This document shows positions 32,464 to 41,575 of a stretch of DNA of 64,000 bases, piece after piece (the stretch's first letter is position 1; the number at the start of each line of letters is the position of its first letter). A program made the position numbers and the translations under genes. The stretch is from Pirellula staleyi DSM 6068. Lineage in GTDB: Bacteria > Planctomycetota > Planctomycetia > Pirellulales > Pirellulaceae. Under the pieces are notes generated by a model. It was given only the letters and a program-made list of their open reading frames with translations, ran no database searches and had not been told where the DNA came from. Location of the stretch: NCBI RefSeq assembly GCF_000025185.1, contig NC_013720.1, positions 248,001 to 312,000 of the forward strand, given 5' to 3'.

Positions 32464-34419
32464 ATGAACCTGATCGAGCTCCTTCGCCAGCGTTTTGCAG
32501 TTTCTCTGGCCACGATCGATAGCGACACCGCGCCGCTGCTGGCGATGATCCGCCCGTCGCAAGATGCCAAGTTTGGCGACTACCAAGCCAACTTCGCCAT
32601 GCCGCTGAAAGCCAAGCTCGGCAAAGCTCCACAGCAGATCGCCGCCGACGTGATCGCCGCCACCAAGCTCGACGATCTTTGCGAGCCTGCGACCGTCGCT
32701 GGACCGGGGTTCATCAACCTGAAGTTCCGCGACAGCTGGCTCGAAGAGCGATTGAACCTCGCGGTGAGCGATCCTCAATTAGGGATCGCACCGACAGCAC
32801 AGCCACGCACTTATATTGTCGACTTCTCGAGCCCCAATGTCGCCAAGCCGATGCATGTCGGCCATATCCGCTCGACCGTGATTGGCGATTCGCTCTGCAA
32901 GATTCTCCGTGCCCTGGGGCACCATGTGGTGAGCGACAATCACCTCGGCGACTGGGGGACGCAGTTCGGCATGATCATCTACGGCATCAAACACTTTGCC
33001 GATACCCAGGCTTATAAGTCGTCGCCTGTCAAAGAACTCGGCCGGCTCTATAAGCTGGTGCATAAGTTGGTCGACTATCGCGAAAGCCTCGCTGCGATCC
33101 CGACGACGCAAGAGAAGCTCGCCGCGCGCGAAGCGGAACTTGCTACCGCCAGCAATCAGCCACCAAGTGCTGATAAAGCAGTCGCCAAAAAAGCAGCCCA
33201 AGCGCTTGCCAAGCTGCAGCTGCAAGTGAAAGAGCAGCGCGAAGCGCTCGCCGCTCTCCAGAGCAAAATCGCTGCGATGGATGCCGATCCTCTGCTCTCG
33301 AAACTTGTACAGGCGCATCCCACCATCGATGCCGATGTGCTGGCCGAAACAGCTAAGCTGCATGCCGGCGACAGTGAGAATCGCCAGATCTGGCACGAAG
33401 TGTTGCCGTTTTGTCGCGAAGAGATTCAGCGGATTTACAAGCGACTTTCGGTCACCTTCGACGAAGAGCTAGGGGAAAGTTTCTATCACGATCGCCTCGA
33501 AAAAGTGGTCGACGATCTCGCCGCCAAAGGTCTCGCGCGCGAAAGCCAAGGGGCGACTGCAGTCTTCCTCGAAGGCTTCGATGCGCCGATGCTGGTGCGC
33601 AAGCGCGACGGCGCGTTTCTCTACGCCACCACCGATCTCGCGACCATTCAGTATCGCCAAGAGCGATGGAAGCCCGATGCGATTTGGTATGTCGTCGATC
33701 ATCGTCAGTCGGAACATTTCGACAAGCTCTTTATTGCTGCCAAAGCGTGGGGCTACACAAACACCGACCTCACCCACGTGAAGTTTGGCACCGTACTGGG
33801 AGACGACGGCAAGCCGTTCAAAACACGCAGTGGCGACACGGTAGGACTCGACGGTTTGCTCGACGAAGCGATCAGCCGCGCCCTGGCGATTGTGCAGTCC
33901 AGCAGTAGCGATCTTTCGCCCGAAGAGCAGCAGCAAGTGGCTGAACGTGTTGGCATTGGTGCGCTCAAGTATGCCGACTTGTCGCAGAATCGTACGAGCG
34001 ACTACACGTTCAGCTACGACAAGATGCTGCAGATGAACGGCAACACCGCCACGTATATGCAGTACAGCTATGCGCGCGTGCGAAGTATTTTCTCGCGCGG
34101 AAACATCGATATCGCAGCGCTCCGAACGAGTGGAGCACTGATCGCTTTGACTGAACCAGCCGAACGAGCGCTCGGTCTATCGCTGCTGCGGTTCGAAGAA
34201 GCACTTGCCGAAGCTGTTGCCACGGCCATGCCGCATCACTTAACGACGTACCTGTTTGACCTCGCGAAAAGCTACAGCACCTTCTTTGAGAACTGCAAGG
34301 TACTGAAGGCTGACGACGAAGCGACTAAAAACAGCCGACTGCTGCTGTGCGACCTGACGGCTCGCACCATCAAGCACGGCCTCTCGCTTCTGGGTATCGA
34401 CGTCGTCGAGCGGATGTAA
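32464..34419 (+). CDS. argS: Arginyl-tRNA synthetase with coiled-coil insertion
   Basis: A protein of 651 residues; ATG at 32464 gives the normal N-terminus (MNLIELLRQRF, the Add-1 tRNA-binding domain). Class I signatures are the HIGH motif H131-V-G-H134 (MHVGHIRSTVIGDSL) and a degenerate KMSKS region (FKTRSGDTVGLDGLL), typical of ArgRS. The C-terminal DALR anticodon-binding domain is complete and ends with the conserved Met (VVERM). It is about 70 residues longer than E. coli ArgRS because of a charged helical insertion at about residues 210-285 (KLAAREAEL ... EQREALAALQSKI). It charges tRNA-Arg. The methyltransferase gene follows after 36 bases. Confidence 0.97.
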   Translation: MNLIELLRQRFAVSLATIDSDTAPLLAMIRPSQDAKFGDYQANFAMPLKAKLGKAPQQIAADVIAATKLDDLCEPATVAGPGFINLKFRDSWLEERLNLAVSDPQLGIAPTAQPRTYIVDFSSPNVAKPMHVGHIRSTVIGDSLCKILRALGHHVVSDNHLGDWGTQFGMIIYGIKHFADTQAYKSSPVKELGRLYKLVHKLVDYRESLAAIPTTQEKLAAREAELATASNQPPSADKAVAKKAAQALAKLQLQVKEQREALAALQSKIAAMDADPLLSKLVQAHPTIDADVLAETAKLHAGDSENRQIWHEVLPFCREEIQRIYKRLSVTFDEELGESFYHDRLEKVVDDLAAKGLARESQGATAVFLEGFDAPMLVRKRDGAFLYATTDLATIQYRQERWKPDAIWYVVDHRQSEHFDKLFIAAKAWGYTNTDLTHVKFGTVLGDDGKPFKTRSGDTVGLDGLLDEAISRALAIVQSSSSDLSPEEQQQVAERVGIGALKYADLSQNRTSDYTFSYDKMLQMNGNTATYMQYSYARVRSIFSRGNIDIAALRTSGALIALTEPAERALGLSLLRFEEALAEAVATAMPHHLTTYLFDLAKSYSTFFENCKVLKADDEATKNSRLLLCDLTARTIKHGLSLLGIDVVERM

Positions 34420-34455
34420 TCGCAGGCACATGTGACGTGGAAGGAGTCTGCCAAG

Positions 34456-35400
34456 ATGCCACGACGGATCGATAAGAGCGCAGCGAAAGCTCCCCTCTCG
34501 GCGAACAGCGCGCCGTCGAACTTGGTGCTGCATGGCGACTGCGAGGAGCATCTAAAAGCATTGCCCGATAGTTTTGTCGATTGCGTCGTGACAAGTCCCC
34601 CGTACTTTCAGCAGCGCGACTACGAAGGGGAATCGGCCCAAGTTGGTCAGGAAGAATCGCCCGCGGAGTACGTCGACCGGCTCACGCGAATCTTTAGTCA
34701 GGTGCAGCGGACCCTCACCGCGCGCGGCACCCTTTGGCTGGTGATTGGCGACAAGTATCAAAACGGCTCGCAGCTCGGCATGCCGTGGCGCGTCGCTCTC
34801 GCGCTGATCGACAGTGGCTGGCGACTTCGGAGCGACTGCATCTGGCACAAACCCAACGCGATGCCCTCCCCGGTGAAGAATCGCCCCACCACCGACCATG
34901 AGTATGTGTTCTTCTTTACTAAGAGCGCCGACTATTTCTACGACGCCGACGCCATTCGCGAGCCCCACGTCACGTTCAGCGAGAATAGCCAAATGCGTGG
35001 TGGTCGCAATCACTTTGGTAAACGTGGCGGCACGCCTGAGGCAGGCAAAAACGGCGGCAGTTCGAACCTGCACGATGGCCGCTGGGATCAGGCGTTTCAT
35101 CCGCTGGGGCGTAATAAACGAACCGTCTGGAGCATTCCCCTCTCAAAGAATCGCGACGCTCATTTCGCGGTCTTTCCCGAGTCGCTAGTGCGGACCTGCA
35201 TTAGCGCTGGTTCGCCTGCTGGTGGACTCGTACTCGATCCTTTTGCCGGAAGTGGCACCACACTGCTGGTGGCACGTGAACTTGGGCGGCGTTATTTGGG
35301 GATCGACTGCGCGAAAGAATACGTCGAGCTCATCGAGCGACGCCTGGCAGCCGAACCGACCTCGAAGAAGTCGACTAAGAAACGCGCGGCAGCGAAATAG
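34456..35400 (+). CDS. Orphan DNA methyltransferase, SPPY type (probably m4C)
   Basis: A protein of 314 residues. ATG at 34456 follows AAGGAG. Motif order is beta-class: catalytic motif IV T46-S-P-P-Y50 near the N-terminus and the SAM-binding motif I D261-PFAGSGTTL near the C-terminus. SPPY usually marks N4-cytosine enzymes, though N6-adenine cannot be ruled out. The middle part (NHFGKRGGTPEAG...) is the likely target-recognition region. The C-terminus is Lys-rich. No restriction endonuclease gene is nearby, and it sits 36 bases after argS in the same direction, so it looks like a solitary, possibly housekeeping methylase. Confidence 0.9.
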   Translation: MPRRIDKSAAKAPLSANSAPSNLVLHGDCEEHLKALPDSFVDCVVTSPPYFQQRDYEGESAQVGQEESPAEYVDRLTRIFSQVQRTLTARGTLWLVIGDKYQNGSQLGMPWRVALALIDSGWRLRSDCIWHKPNAMPSPVKNRPTTDHEYVFFFTKSADYFYDADAIREPHVTFSENSQMRGGRNHFGKRGGTPEAGKNGGSSNLHDGRWDQAFHPLGRNKRTVWSIPLSKNRDAHFAVFPESLVRTCISAGSPAGGLVLDPFAGSGTTLLVARELGRRYLGIDCAKEYVELIERRLAAEPTSKKSTKKRAAAK

Positions 35401-35485
35401 CGCCTCGCGAAAAGTGCGAAATGGCTGGCTTACATTACAGCCGGCCCGCAATTGCCAACCAAGGGTCGAGCGCCATCTGGCTTGA

Positions 35486-35506
35486 GAGCGATCGAAGCGA
35501 TCGCTC
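35486..35506. terminator. Hairpin between convergent methyltransferase and ArsR genes
   Basis: GAGCGATCG (35486-35494) and CGATCGCTC (35498-35506) form a perfect 9-bp stem with a 3-base loop. It lies between stops at 35400 (+) and 35538 (-). No T-run follows. Confidence 0.5.
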
Positions 35507-35537
35507 GGGCCAACTTCGTGAATTCGCGAGGCTGCTT

Positions 35538-36047
35538 TTAGGTCGCAGCGGGGCGAGTTTCGCGGGCGTAGGTCAGTAGCGAATCTTCGACACGCAATTT
35601 GCGGGTCTGCCCCGGCGCCACAGCGAACATCAGATCTAGGTAGGTCTGAAAACGCTTGGGAACGAGGTGATAGAAGTTGTGCTTCCCGTCGCGACGGCAC
35701 TCGATGATTCCCGCCACTCGCAGCAGCGCCAAGTGATGGCTGACCGCGGGCTGGCTTTGATCGAGCAACTCGCAGAGCGTCCGAACATTGAGTTCTTCGC
35801 GCTGCATCAGGAAGTAGAGGATGCGAAGACGCGTTTCATCGGCCAGCAGCTTAAACAGCTGAACCAGATCGCGAGCCTTCTCATCGGCCAGGAGTTGTAG
35901 TTCGGTCGTGGCGGATTCCTTCGTCTCAGCAGGCATGTTGCCCGCAGCTGCCTGGAGGCTTTCACCTTCTGCAGAGGACGAAGTGGTATCGGACGACGAT
36001 GATTCGGGGTTTTCTTGCAACATTTTTCGCGCGAGTAAAGTAACCAT
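35538..36047 (-). CDS. ArsR-family transcriptional regulator
   Basis: A protein of 169 residues. ATG at 36047 follows GAGGGA; a further 17 residues are open upstream. The winged helix-turn-helix spans about residues 60-135 (LFKLLADETRLRILYFLMQ, then LCELLDQSQPAVSHHLALLRVAGII and the wing CRRDGKHNFYHLVP). The CxC-type metal-binding motif of ArsR/SmtB sensors is absent, so it probably senses something other than arsenic-group metals, or none. The N-terminal 55 residues are Ser/Glu-rich and look disordered. A palindrome just upstream may be its own operator. No divergent target gene is adjacent. Confidence 0.9.
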   Translation of the reverse strand: MVTLLARKMLQENPESSSSDTTSSSAEGESLQAAAGNMPAETKESATTELQLLADEKARDLVQLFKLLADETRLRILYFLMQREELNVRTLCELLDQSQPAVSHHLALLRVAGIIECRRDGKHNFYHLVPKRFQTYLDLMFAVAPGQTRKLRVEDSLLTYARETRPAAT

Positions 36048-36065
36048 AAATCCCTCAAGGCCAGG

Positions 36066-36098
36066 TTGTCCGTCGGTGTTAAACAACACCGCAGACAA
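36066..36098. promoter_or_regulatory. Inverted repeat upstream of ArsR gene, putative operator
   Basis: TTGTC-cgt-CGGTGTT (36066-36080), a 4-base loop, then AACACCG-ca-GACAA (36085-36098): a nearly perfect dyad 18 bases before the ArsR start codon on the minus strand. ArsR proteins bind such dyads, so autoregulation is likely. The same RNA would fold into a hairpin in the leader. Confidence 0.5.
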
Positions 36099-37304
36099 TC
36101 TGAGGAAAGTCCATTTTTCTACACAGCCATCTGGCGAGATCTTGTCTCACACCGTGGAAATCCAACTGCGGAACGTCGACTGAGCAGTGAACACTTCTGC
36201 ACCTTTTGTGCCTGAAGTGAATGCTAGCGATTGATTTGCGCACACCCGCCCTAATCGACGGAACAGCCGCAAGCCAGCGACAAGCAAAACGCTTGTGCCA
36301 AGCAGGAGACATGCTTCCGATCGATCGCGACATGCACCGTTGGTACGTAACCGAGCCCCGTCGTGTTTGTGAGTTTTGAGCAAACATGCTCGATTGCCGG
36401 TCGACCTGATGCATTTCAGGGCGACAAGCGCGAGCCGATGGTCAAAAGGACCCCAGCAACGTGCGACTGCTACATAACCAGCGAGCCACATGCCGAGCAT
36501 GGACTTGCTAACAATCGAAATTCCAAAATTCGAAATTTTGGTGGAGAGGAGAACGTTGCCACTGCTTGGCATAGCTCTTTCAGCAACGAGGCGGGCGCAG
36601 AGCGACAGCCCATGACCGAAAGAACTTTGCTTCGCAGATAGCTGCGAGCCAACCATCGAGATGAGATAAGACAACACAGATAAGCGTTAACCGAACCCAA
36701 CCGAAGATGAGTCTTCCACCGATGAGTCGTAGCACAAGCCTCATCTTCCTATCCCCGATTATCGGCTGGCGGTATGGCTTGCCATTGATCAGGAATTGTC
36801 CTTCCATTGTAGTATCAAGCGGGGACCGGAGGAAATAGCCTGCGAAGCGAATAACTAGCGATTTTCCCGCGAATTTCGCTTACTTTCGGTCTCCCGCACG
36901 CTAGCTCCAGGGGTCGTAAATGTCGTAGTCACCGCATGTTTGACCAAGTGTCGGGCAAGCTCCGTTAATCGCCTCGACGGGTAACAGATTTTCCCCAACG
37001 ACTTCTTTTCAAAGGCTAGTAAACCCGAATCAGGGGTGCTAGCAGCGCACTTAACATCGCCGAGTTGCCACCCGCCCATCGGCCCTCTACATTGCGGCTA
37101 AGCGATTTTTGGCACGTCACGACCAATTTCCTGACCGGTTTTTGCGCGAGGCGTCCCAATCGCTTACGACCACGAAATGTTTGCGATAGTTCCACCTGCG
37201 GTGCACAATCTTCTCCCATCTGCACCGTCTGCTCGGCTCGGCTGTCGTCGACATCCGCCCAGCCCCCTCGTTGTCCACCTTCCTCCTCGATCGGGAACAA
37301 AAAA
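36099..37304. other. 1.2-kb gap without a credible gene
   Basis: Between the ArsR gene (-) and the peptide transporter operon (+). Short frames exist on both strands (for example 36147-36677 and 36580-36807 on the minus strand), but they lack ribosome sites, family patterns and sensible composition. A short dyad CCAAAATT-cga-AATTTTGG lies at 36523-36541. Base composition is less G+C-rich than the genes around it. It may be a decayed gene or a long regulatory region. Confidence 0.4.
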
Positions 37305-39374
37305 GTGCCCCAAGCACTACGGAAGTGGTTTCCTTACGTGATGCTCCTGCTCGCCATTGCTGGCGTCGGCTGGGCGATCAATTTTTCGGAACTCCCGCCA
37401 GCCGACTTTACGTTCGATAATGGCAGCGAGATTCAAACCATCGATCAAGCGCGCGCAACCGGCGAGCCCGAGAACCGCATCATCAATGCCTGCTTCGAAG
37501 GGCTCCTCTCGACCCTCCCGGAAGCAGGCTGGGAACAGAAATATCCCTTCGGCGAAAACGTGCCGGTCAGTCCCCAGCCAGCTGCAGCAGAGCGTTTCGA
37601 GGTCTCGGAAGATGGACGGGTCTATACGTTTCACATCCGCAAGTCGGCGAAGTGGAGCGACGGCTCGCCTGTCACCGCCCACGACTTCACGTTCAGCTGG
37701 ATGCGCACGCTTCATCCGGAAACTGCATCGCAGTACTCGTTTCAGCTCCACTATCTAGTCGGCGCACTCGAGTACAACACCGCTGTCGTGAAGCTCGGCG
37801 ATCCTCTCGAAATCGAACTCGATTTGCCCGCCAGCCAAGGTGGCCGCCGCGATCCGATTCAGCTCTTTCCGCGCAGTAAAATTGTCCGCGGCCAGTTGGT
37901 CCGAATGGTGGACCCCGCTCCGCTCGAGCATGCAGCCGACGTCGATGCCGACACGCGGGCTGCGAAAGATGCCAAGCATCTCGAGGCACGTGTGTTCATC
38001 GTGAATGTCGCCGAGCCAGGTGCCCGGGAAGAGCTGCGTGCTTTCTCGCTTGATGTGCCACGCTCGCAGAAACTTTTCAGTGAGCTGCCTATCGAGCCGG
38101 CGCATCATGTGCTTCCCGATTTCGAAAAAACGGTGGGAGTGAAAGCACTCGACGATCACACACTCGAAGTGACGCTCATCAACCGGACCGCCTATTTCCC
38201 TGCGCTCACGGCGTTCTATCCGCTTTATCCCGTGAATCGAAAATGCGTGGAAACCTTTGGATCACCCGACTGGACCAAGCCCGAAAATATCGTCGGAAAT
38301 GGCCCGTTTAAGCTGCAATTTCGCCGCATTCGCGACCGCATCCGCTTGGTGAAGAGCGATACCTACTGGGATGCAGCGAACGTGAAACTCAACATCATCG
38401 ACGCGCTCGCCATCAAGAGCGAAACCACCGCGCTCAATCTCTACCTCAAGGGAAACCTCGACTGGGCCACGATCGTTCCCGCAGCAACGATTCCGACGAT
38501 TAAAAAAGACTATGCCGACCAGTTCCATACCGCGCCGCAGTTGACGGTCTACTTCTATCGAATCAACACCACGCATCCGTCGCTCAAGAATCCCAAATTG
38601 CGGAAAGCGCTTTCGCTGGCGATCGACAAACAAAACATCGTCGAGTTCATTACCAAAGCGGGGGAATCCCCTGCTTGGACGATCGTTCCGCCAGGCCTTA
38701 CCGGCTATGAAGGTCCACCACCTCTGGCCTACGACATTGCTCAAGCCAAAGCGCTGCTGGCCGAAGCGGGCTATCCCGATGGAAGTGGCTTGCCGCCGAT
38801 TGAAATCCTTTACAACGATGTCGATCTCCATCGGACCATCGCCGAACGGATCCAGCAAATGTGGCGACAGAATCTCGGGATCGAGGCGAAGTTGCGTGGA
38901 CTCGAATGGGGTGTCTATCTCGATGCTCAGCAGAACCTCGCCTATCAAGTCTGTCGCGCTGGCTGGGTCGCCGACTATCCCGATCCCAACACGTTCCTCG
39001 ATCTCTGGACCTCCGAGAATACGCACAATCAGACCGGCTGGAAGAACCCCGCGTACGACAAACTGATTGCTGCGGCGGCCATCGAAGCCGACACACAAAA
39101 ACGGATGTCGCTGTTCCGCGATGCCGAGAAGATCTTGCTCGAAGAATGTCCGATCTTGCCGGTCTACTTCTACGTTTCTAAAAACATGGTGAAGACACGA
39201 GTGAAAGGTTTTTGCCCGAACGTGCTGAACTATCATCCGCTCAAAATCATCCGCATCGAAGAACCTGCAACTGCCTCGGCAGCAATTCCGGGGACCGATT
39301 TCTATCGCGGCGATTCCTCAGTGATTTCGGGCAACCAGAGCCACCGCGCTGTTGCCCAAGGAGGAGCCCGCTAG
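37305..39374 (+). CDS. oppA: Oligopeptide/dipeptide ABC transporter substrate-binding protein
   Basis: A protein of 689 residues. I chose GTG at 37305 (GGGA 8 bases before); ATG at 37341 is possible. The N-terminus is an uncleaved-looking membrane helix (WFPYVMLLLAIAGVGWAI) without a lipobox, so the protein is probably anchored by it. The family 5 fold is clear: NACFEGLLS, SEDGRVYTFHIRKSAKWSDGSPVTAHDF and, later, AIDKQNIVEFITKAGE and GWVADYPDPNTFLDLW. An insertion of about 80 residues after the lid region makes it longer than the usual 540. It delivers peptides to OppBC. It overlaps oppB by one base. Confidence 0.93.
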   Translation: MPQALRKWFPYVMLLLAIAGVGWAINFSELPPADFTFDNGSEIQTIDQARATGEPENRIINACFEGLLSTLPEAGWEQKYPFGENVPVSPQPAAAERFEVSEDGRVYTFHIRKSAKWSDGSPVTAHDFTFSWMRTLHPETASQYSFQLHYLVGALEYNTAVVKLGDPLEIELDLPASQGGRRDPIQLFPRSKIVRGQLVRMVDPAPLEHAADVDADTRAAKDAKHLEARVFIVNVAEPGAREELRAFSLDVPRSQKLFSELPIEPAHHVLPDFEKTVGVKALDDHTLEVTLINRTAYFPALTAFYPLYPVNRKCVETFGSPDWTKPENIVGNGPFKLQFRRIRDRIRLVKSDTYWDAANVKLNIIDALAIKSETTALNLYLKGNLDWATIVPAATIPTIKKDYADQFHTAPQLTVYFYRINTTHPSLKNPKLRKALSLAIDKQNIVEFITKAGESPAWTIVPPGLTGYEGPPPLAYDIAQAKALLAEAGYPDGSGLPPIEILYNDVDLHRTIAERIQQMWRQNLGIEAKLRGLEWGVYLDAQQNLAYQVCRAGWVADYPDPNTFLDLWTSENTHNQTGWKNPAYDKLIAAAAIEADTQKRMSLFRDAEKILLEECPILPVYFYVSKNMVKTRVKGFCPNVLNYHPLKIIRIEEPATASAAIPGTDFYRGDSSVISGNQSHRAVAQGGAR

Positions 39375-40309
39375 TGAACCTGCTCCTGCATTTCCTTTCG
39401 CTGCTGGTCAAACGCATCGCCTGGATGGCCCTCACGCTGTGGGTCGTCTTTACGATTTCGTTTCTGCTGATGTATAGCGTTCCTGGTGGTCCGTTCTCTT
39501 CGGAAAAGAAGCTCCCCCCTGCGATTCAGCGCAACATCGACGCGAAGTACAAATTCGATGATCCATTGATTCTGCAGTATCGCGATTTGCTCCTCGACTA
39601 CTTGCGGCTCGACTTCCGCGCTAGTTTTAAGATCGAAGACTTCACCGTCAACGAGATCATTGCCCAAAGCTTTCCCGCCAGCGCGGCTCTCGGGATCATT
39701 TCATTGACACTCGCCCTCGTCGTTGGAATGACTGCGGGTGTGATTAGTGCCGTGAATCGCAACACACCAATCGACTACTTCTTCATGTCGATTGCCACGC
39801 TCGGAATCGCTATTCCGCTTTTCGTCCTCTCGACGATTGCGGTGCTGGTGGTGGTGTTTGGTCTCGGTTTACTCCCGCCAGCTGGCTGGGGGGCGATGAA
39901 TCAGATCATCCTCCCTGCCTGCTGTTTGGCCGCCCCCTATGCCGCGTACATCGCGCGCCTCACACGCGCTGGCATGCTCGATGTGCTGAGCCTCGACTAC
40001 ATTCGGACCGCCTATGCCAAGGGGCTTGCGCCGCGGACTGTGATTGTTCGTCACGCGCTACAAGGAGCACTCTTGCCCGTGGTGTCGTTCATCGGCCCAG
40101 CAGCCGCTGGCATTCTGACGGGCTCCCTGGTGGTGGAACGGATTTTCAACATTCCCGGCATGGGAAGTTTTTTCGTCGAAGCGGCTCAGCAGCGCGACTA
40201 CACCTTGGCGATGGGCATGGTGATGCTCTACACGTTCATGGTCTATTTGCTGAACATGATGGTCGACTTGTCGTACGCGATCCTCGATCCGCGCGTGAAG
40301 ATGAGTTAG
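39374..40309 (+). CDS. oppB: Oligopeptide ABC transporter permease 1
   Basis: A protein of 311 residues. GTG at 39374 overlaps the last base of the binding-protein stop, and GAGGAG at 39361-39366 precedes it. It has six membrane helices and the binding-protein-dependent permease EAA region (RLTRAGMLDVLSLDYIRTAYAKGL), which contacts the ATPases. The first helix segment (WMALTLWVVFTISFLLMYSVPGGPF) matches the OppB/DppB N-terminal domain. It forms half of the inner-membrane channel. Opp and Dpp types cannot be separated from sequence alone here. Confidence 0.95.
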   Translation: MNLLLHFLSLLVKRIAWMALTLWVVFTISFLLMYSVPGGPFSSEKKLPPAIQRNIDAKYKFDDPLILQYRDLLLDYLRLDFRASFKIEDFTVNEIIAQSFPASAALGIISLTLALVVGMTAGVISAVNRNTPIDYFFMSIATLGIAIPLFVLSTIAVLVVVFGLGLLPPAGWGAMNQIILPACCLAAPYAAYIARLTRAGMLDVLSLDYIRTAYAKGLAPRTVIVRHALQGALLPVVSFIGPAAAGILTGSLVVERIFNIPGMGSFFVEAAQQRDYTLAMGMVMLYTFMVYLLNMMVDLSYAILDPRVKMS

Positions 40310-40357
40310 TGATTTGCTCGCCCGCCACTTGGAAGCCAGACACCGAGATCTAATTTC

Positions 40358-41575
40358 GTGAACGCGACGACAACGAACTCTGCAAAGTCCACCGCAACAG
40401 CCGACCGCTATGCCAAACTGCTGGAAGAAGCAGCAAGCATCCGGGGTGTATCGCTGTGGCTCGATGCTTGGCGTCGATTGCAGCGCAACCGGGCGGCACT
40501 TGTCTCGATTGTCACGCTGGCGGTGATCCTCGTGCTGGCCATTTTCACCCCGCTCTTACCGCTCCAGCCGCCGATCTATCAGCGTGCTGATGCCGAGCAT
40601 GCTTTCGCTCCGCCGAGCCTGAAAGCGACGCCACTTCCATTTACTTCAGCCGATCTGGCTGCTGCAGAAGAGAAGATTCAAGCGACACAACAGAAACTAG
40701 CGTCGGCCAAGAGCGACGAGCGTGCGCAACTCGAAAAAGACCTGAATTTGGCCCTTCGAAATCACCCGATTCTGCGGGAGTGGAATCAGCCGGGGCCGGT
40801 CACCTACTGGATGATTCGCACGCGGCTGTCGCTCTTTGGTAGCTGGAGCGTCCCTTCGATTTTGGGACGCGACGAACTAGGCCGCGACCTGCTTTGCCGC
40901 ATCTTTTGGGGCTCGCGCGTGTCGCTGATGGTCGGGTTCGTAGCCGCCGCTGTGTCGCTGGTGATCGGCGTGCTCTACGGCGCTATCTCTGGTTTCGCGG
41001 GGGGCATTATCGACACCATCATGATGCGGATCGTCGATGTGCTGTACTCGATTCCGTTCATTTTCGTCGTGATTTTTGCCATCACAATCCTTTCGGAAGA
41101 GACCCTGGCGGCCGCGCTGGAGTCGCTGGGAATCGATCAGATTTCGGTCTTCTATATTCTGATCGGCGCGATCTACTGGCTCACGATGGCGCGCGTGGTG
41201 CGCGGGCAAGTGCTGTCGCTCAAGAACGAACAATTTATCGATGCAGCACGAGTGAGTGGTGCCTCGAGCGCGCGGATCGTGATTCGTCACCTGGTTCCCA
41301 ATGTCTTGGGAATCGTGATCATCTACCTGACCCTCACCATTCCAAGCGTGATGCTGTTCGAGGCCTTTCTGTCGTTCTTAGGACTCGGTGTCCAAGCCCC
41401 CGATGTGTCGTGGGGATTGCTCGTCTTCGACGGGGTGAAGGTGATCACGCCACTGCAAAAACTTTGGTGGCTCGTTGTCTTTCCGGGACTCGCGCTCGCC
41501 ATCACGCTGTTTGCTCTCAACTTCCTGGGCGATGGTCTGCGCGACGCGCTCGATCCTCGTCTAAAGAATCGATAA
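40358..41575 (+). CDS. oppC: Oligopeptide ABC transporter permease 2 with periplasmic coiled insertion
   Basis: A protein of 405 residues from GTG at 40358. The N-terminal OppC-type segment with TM1 (IVTLAVILVLAIFTPLLPL) is followed by about 110 residues before the family signature ILGRDELGRDLLCRIFWGSR; this includes a charged helical stretch (AAEEKIQATQQKLASAKSDER) not seen in typical OppC of about 300 residues. Five more helices and the EAA loop (RVVRGQVLSLKNEQFIDAARVSGAS) follow. It pairs with OppB. Its stop TAA overlaps the oppD ATG by one base. Confidence 0.94.
   Translation: MNATTTNSAKSTATADRYAKLLEEAASIRGVSLWLDAWRRLQRNRAALVSIVTLAVILVLAIFTPLLPLQPPIYQRADAEHAFAPPSLKATPLPFTSADLAAAEEKIQATQQKLASAKSDERAQLEKDLNLALRNHPILREWNQPGPVTYWMIRTRLSLFGSWSVPSILGRDELGRDLLCRIFWGSRVSLMVGFVAAAVSLVIGVLYGAISGFAGGIIDTIMMRIVDVLYSIPFIFVVIFAITILSEETLAAALESLGIDQISVFYILIGAIYWLTMARVVRGQVLSLKNEQFIDAARVSGASSARIVIRHLVPNVLGIVIIYLTLTIPSVMLFEAFLSFLGLGVQAPDVSWGLLVFDGVKVITPLQKLWWLVVFPGLALAITLFALNFLGDGLRDALDPRLKNR

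Noticed and set aside
36147-36677. Minus-strand frame of 176 residues in the 1.2-kb gap
   Set aside because: No ribosome site and an improbable mix of Cys, Arg and Ser; no family pattern.
36580-36807. Minus-strand frame of 75 residues with a hydrophobic stretch
   Set aside because: Some protein-like character, but no ribosome site and no recognisable family; left as part of the gap.
38262-39236. Minus-strand frame of 324 residues opposite the binding protein
   Set aside because: Antisense shadow of a clear transporter component.
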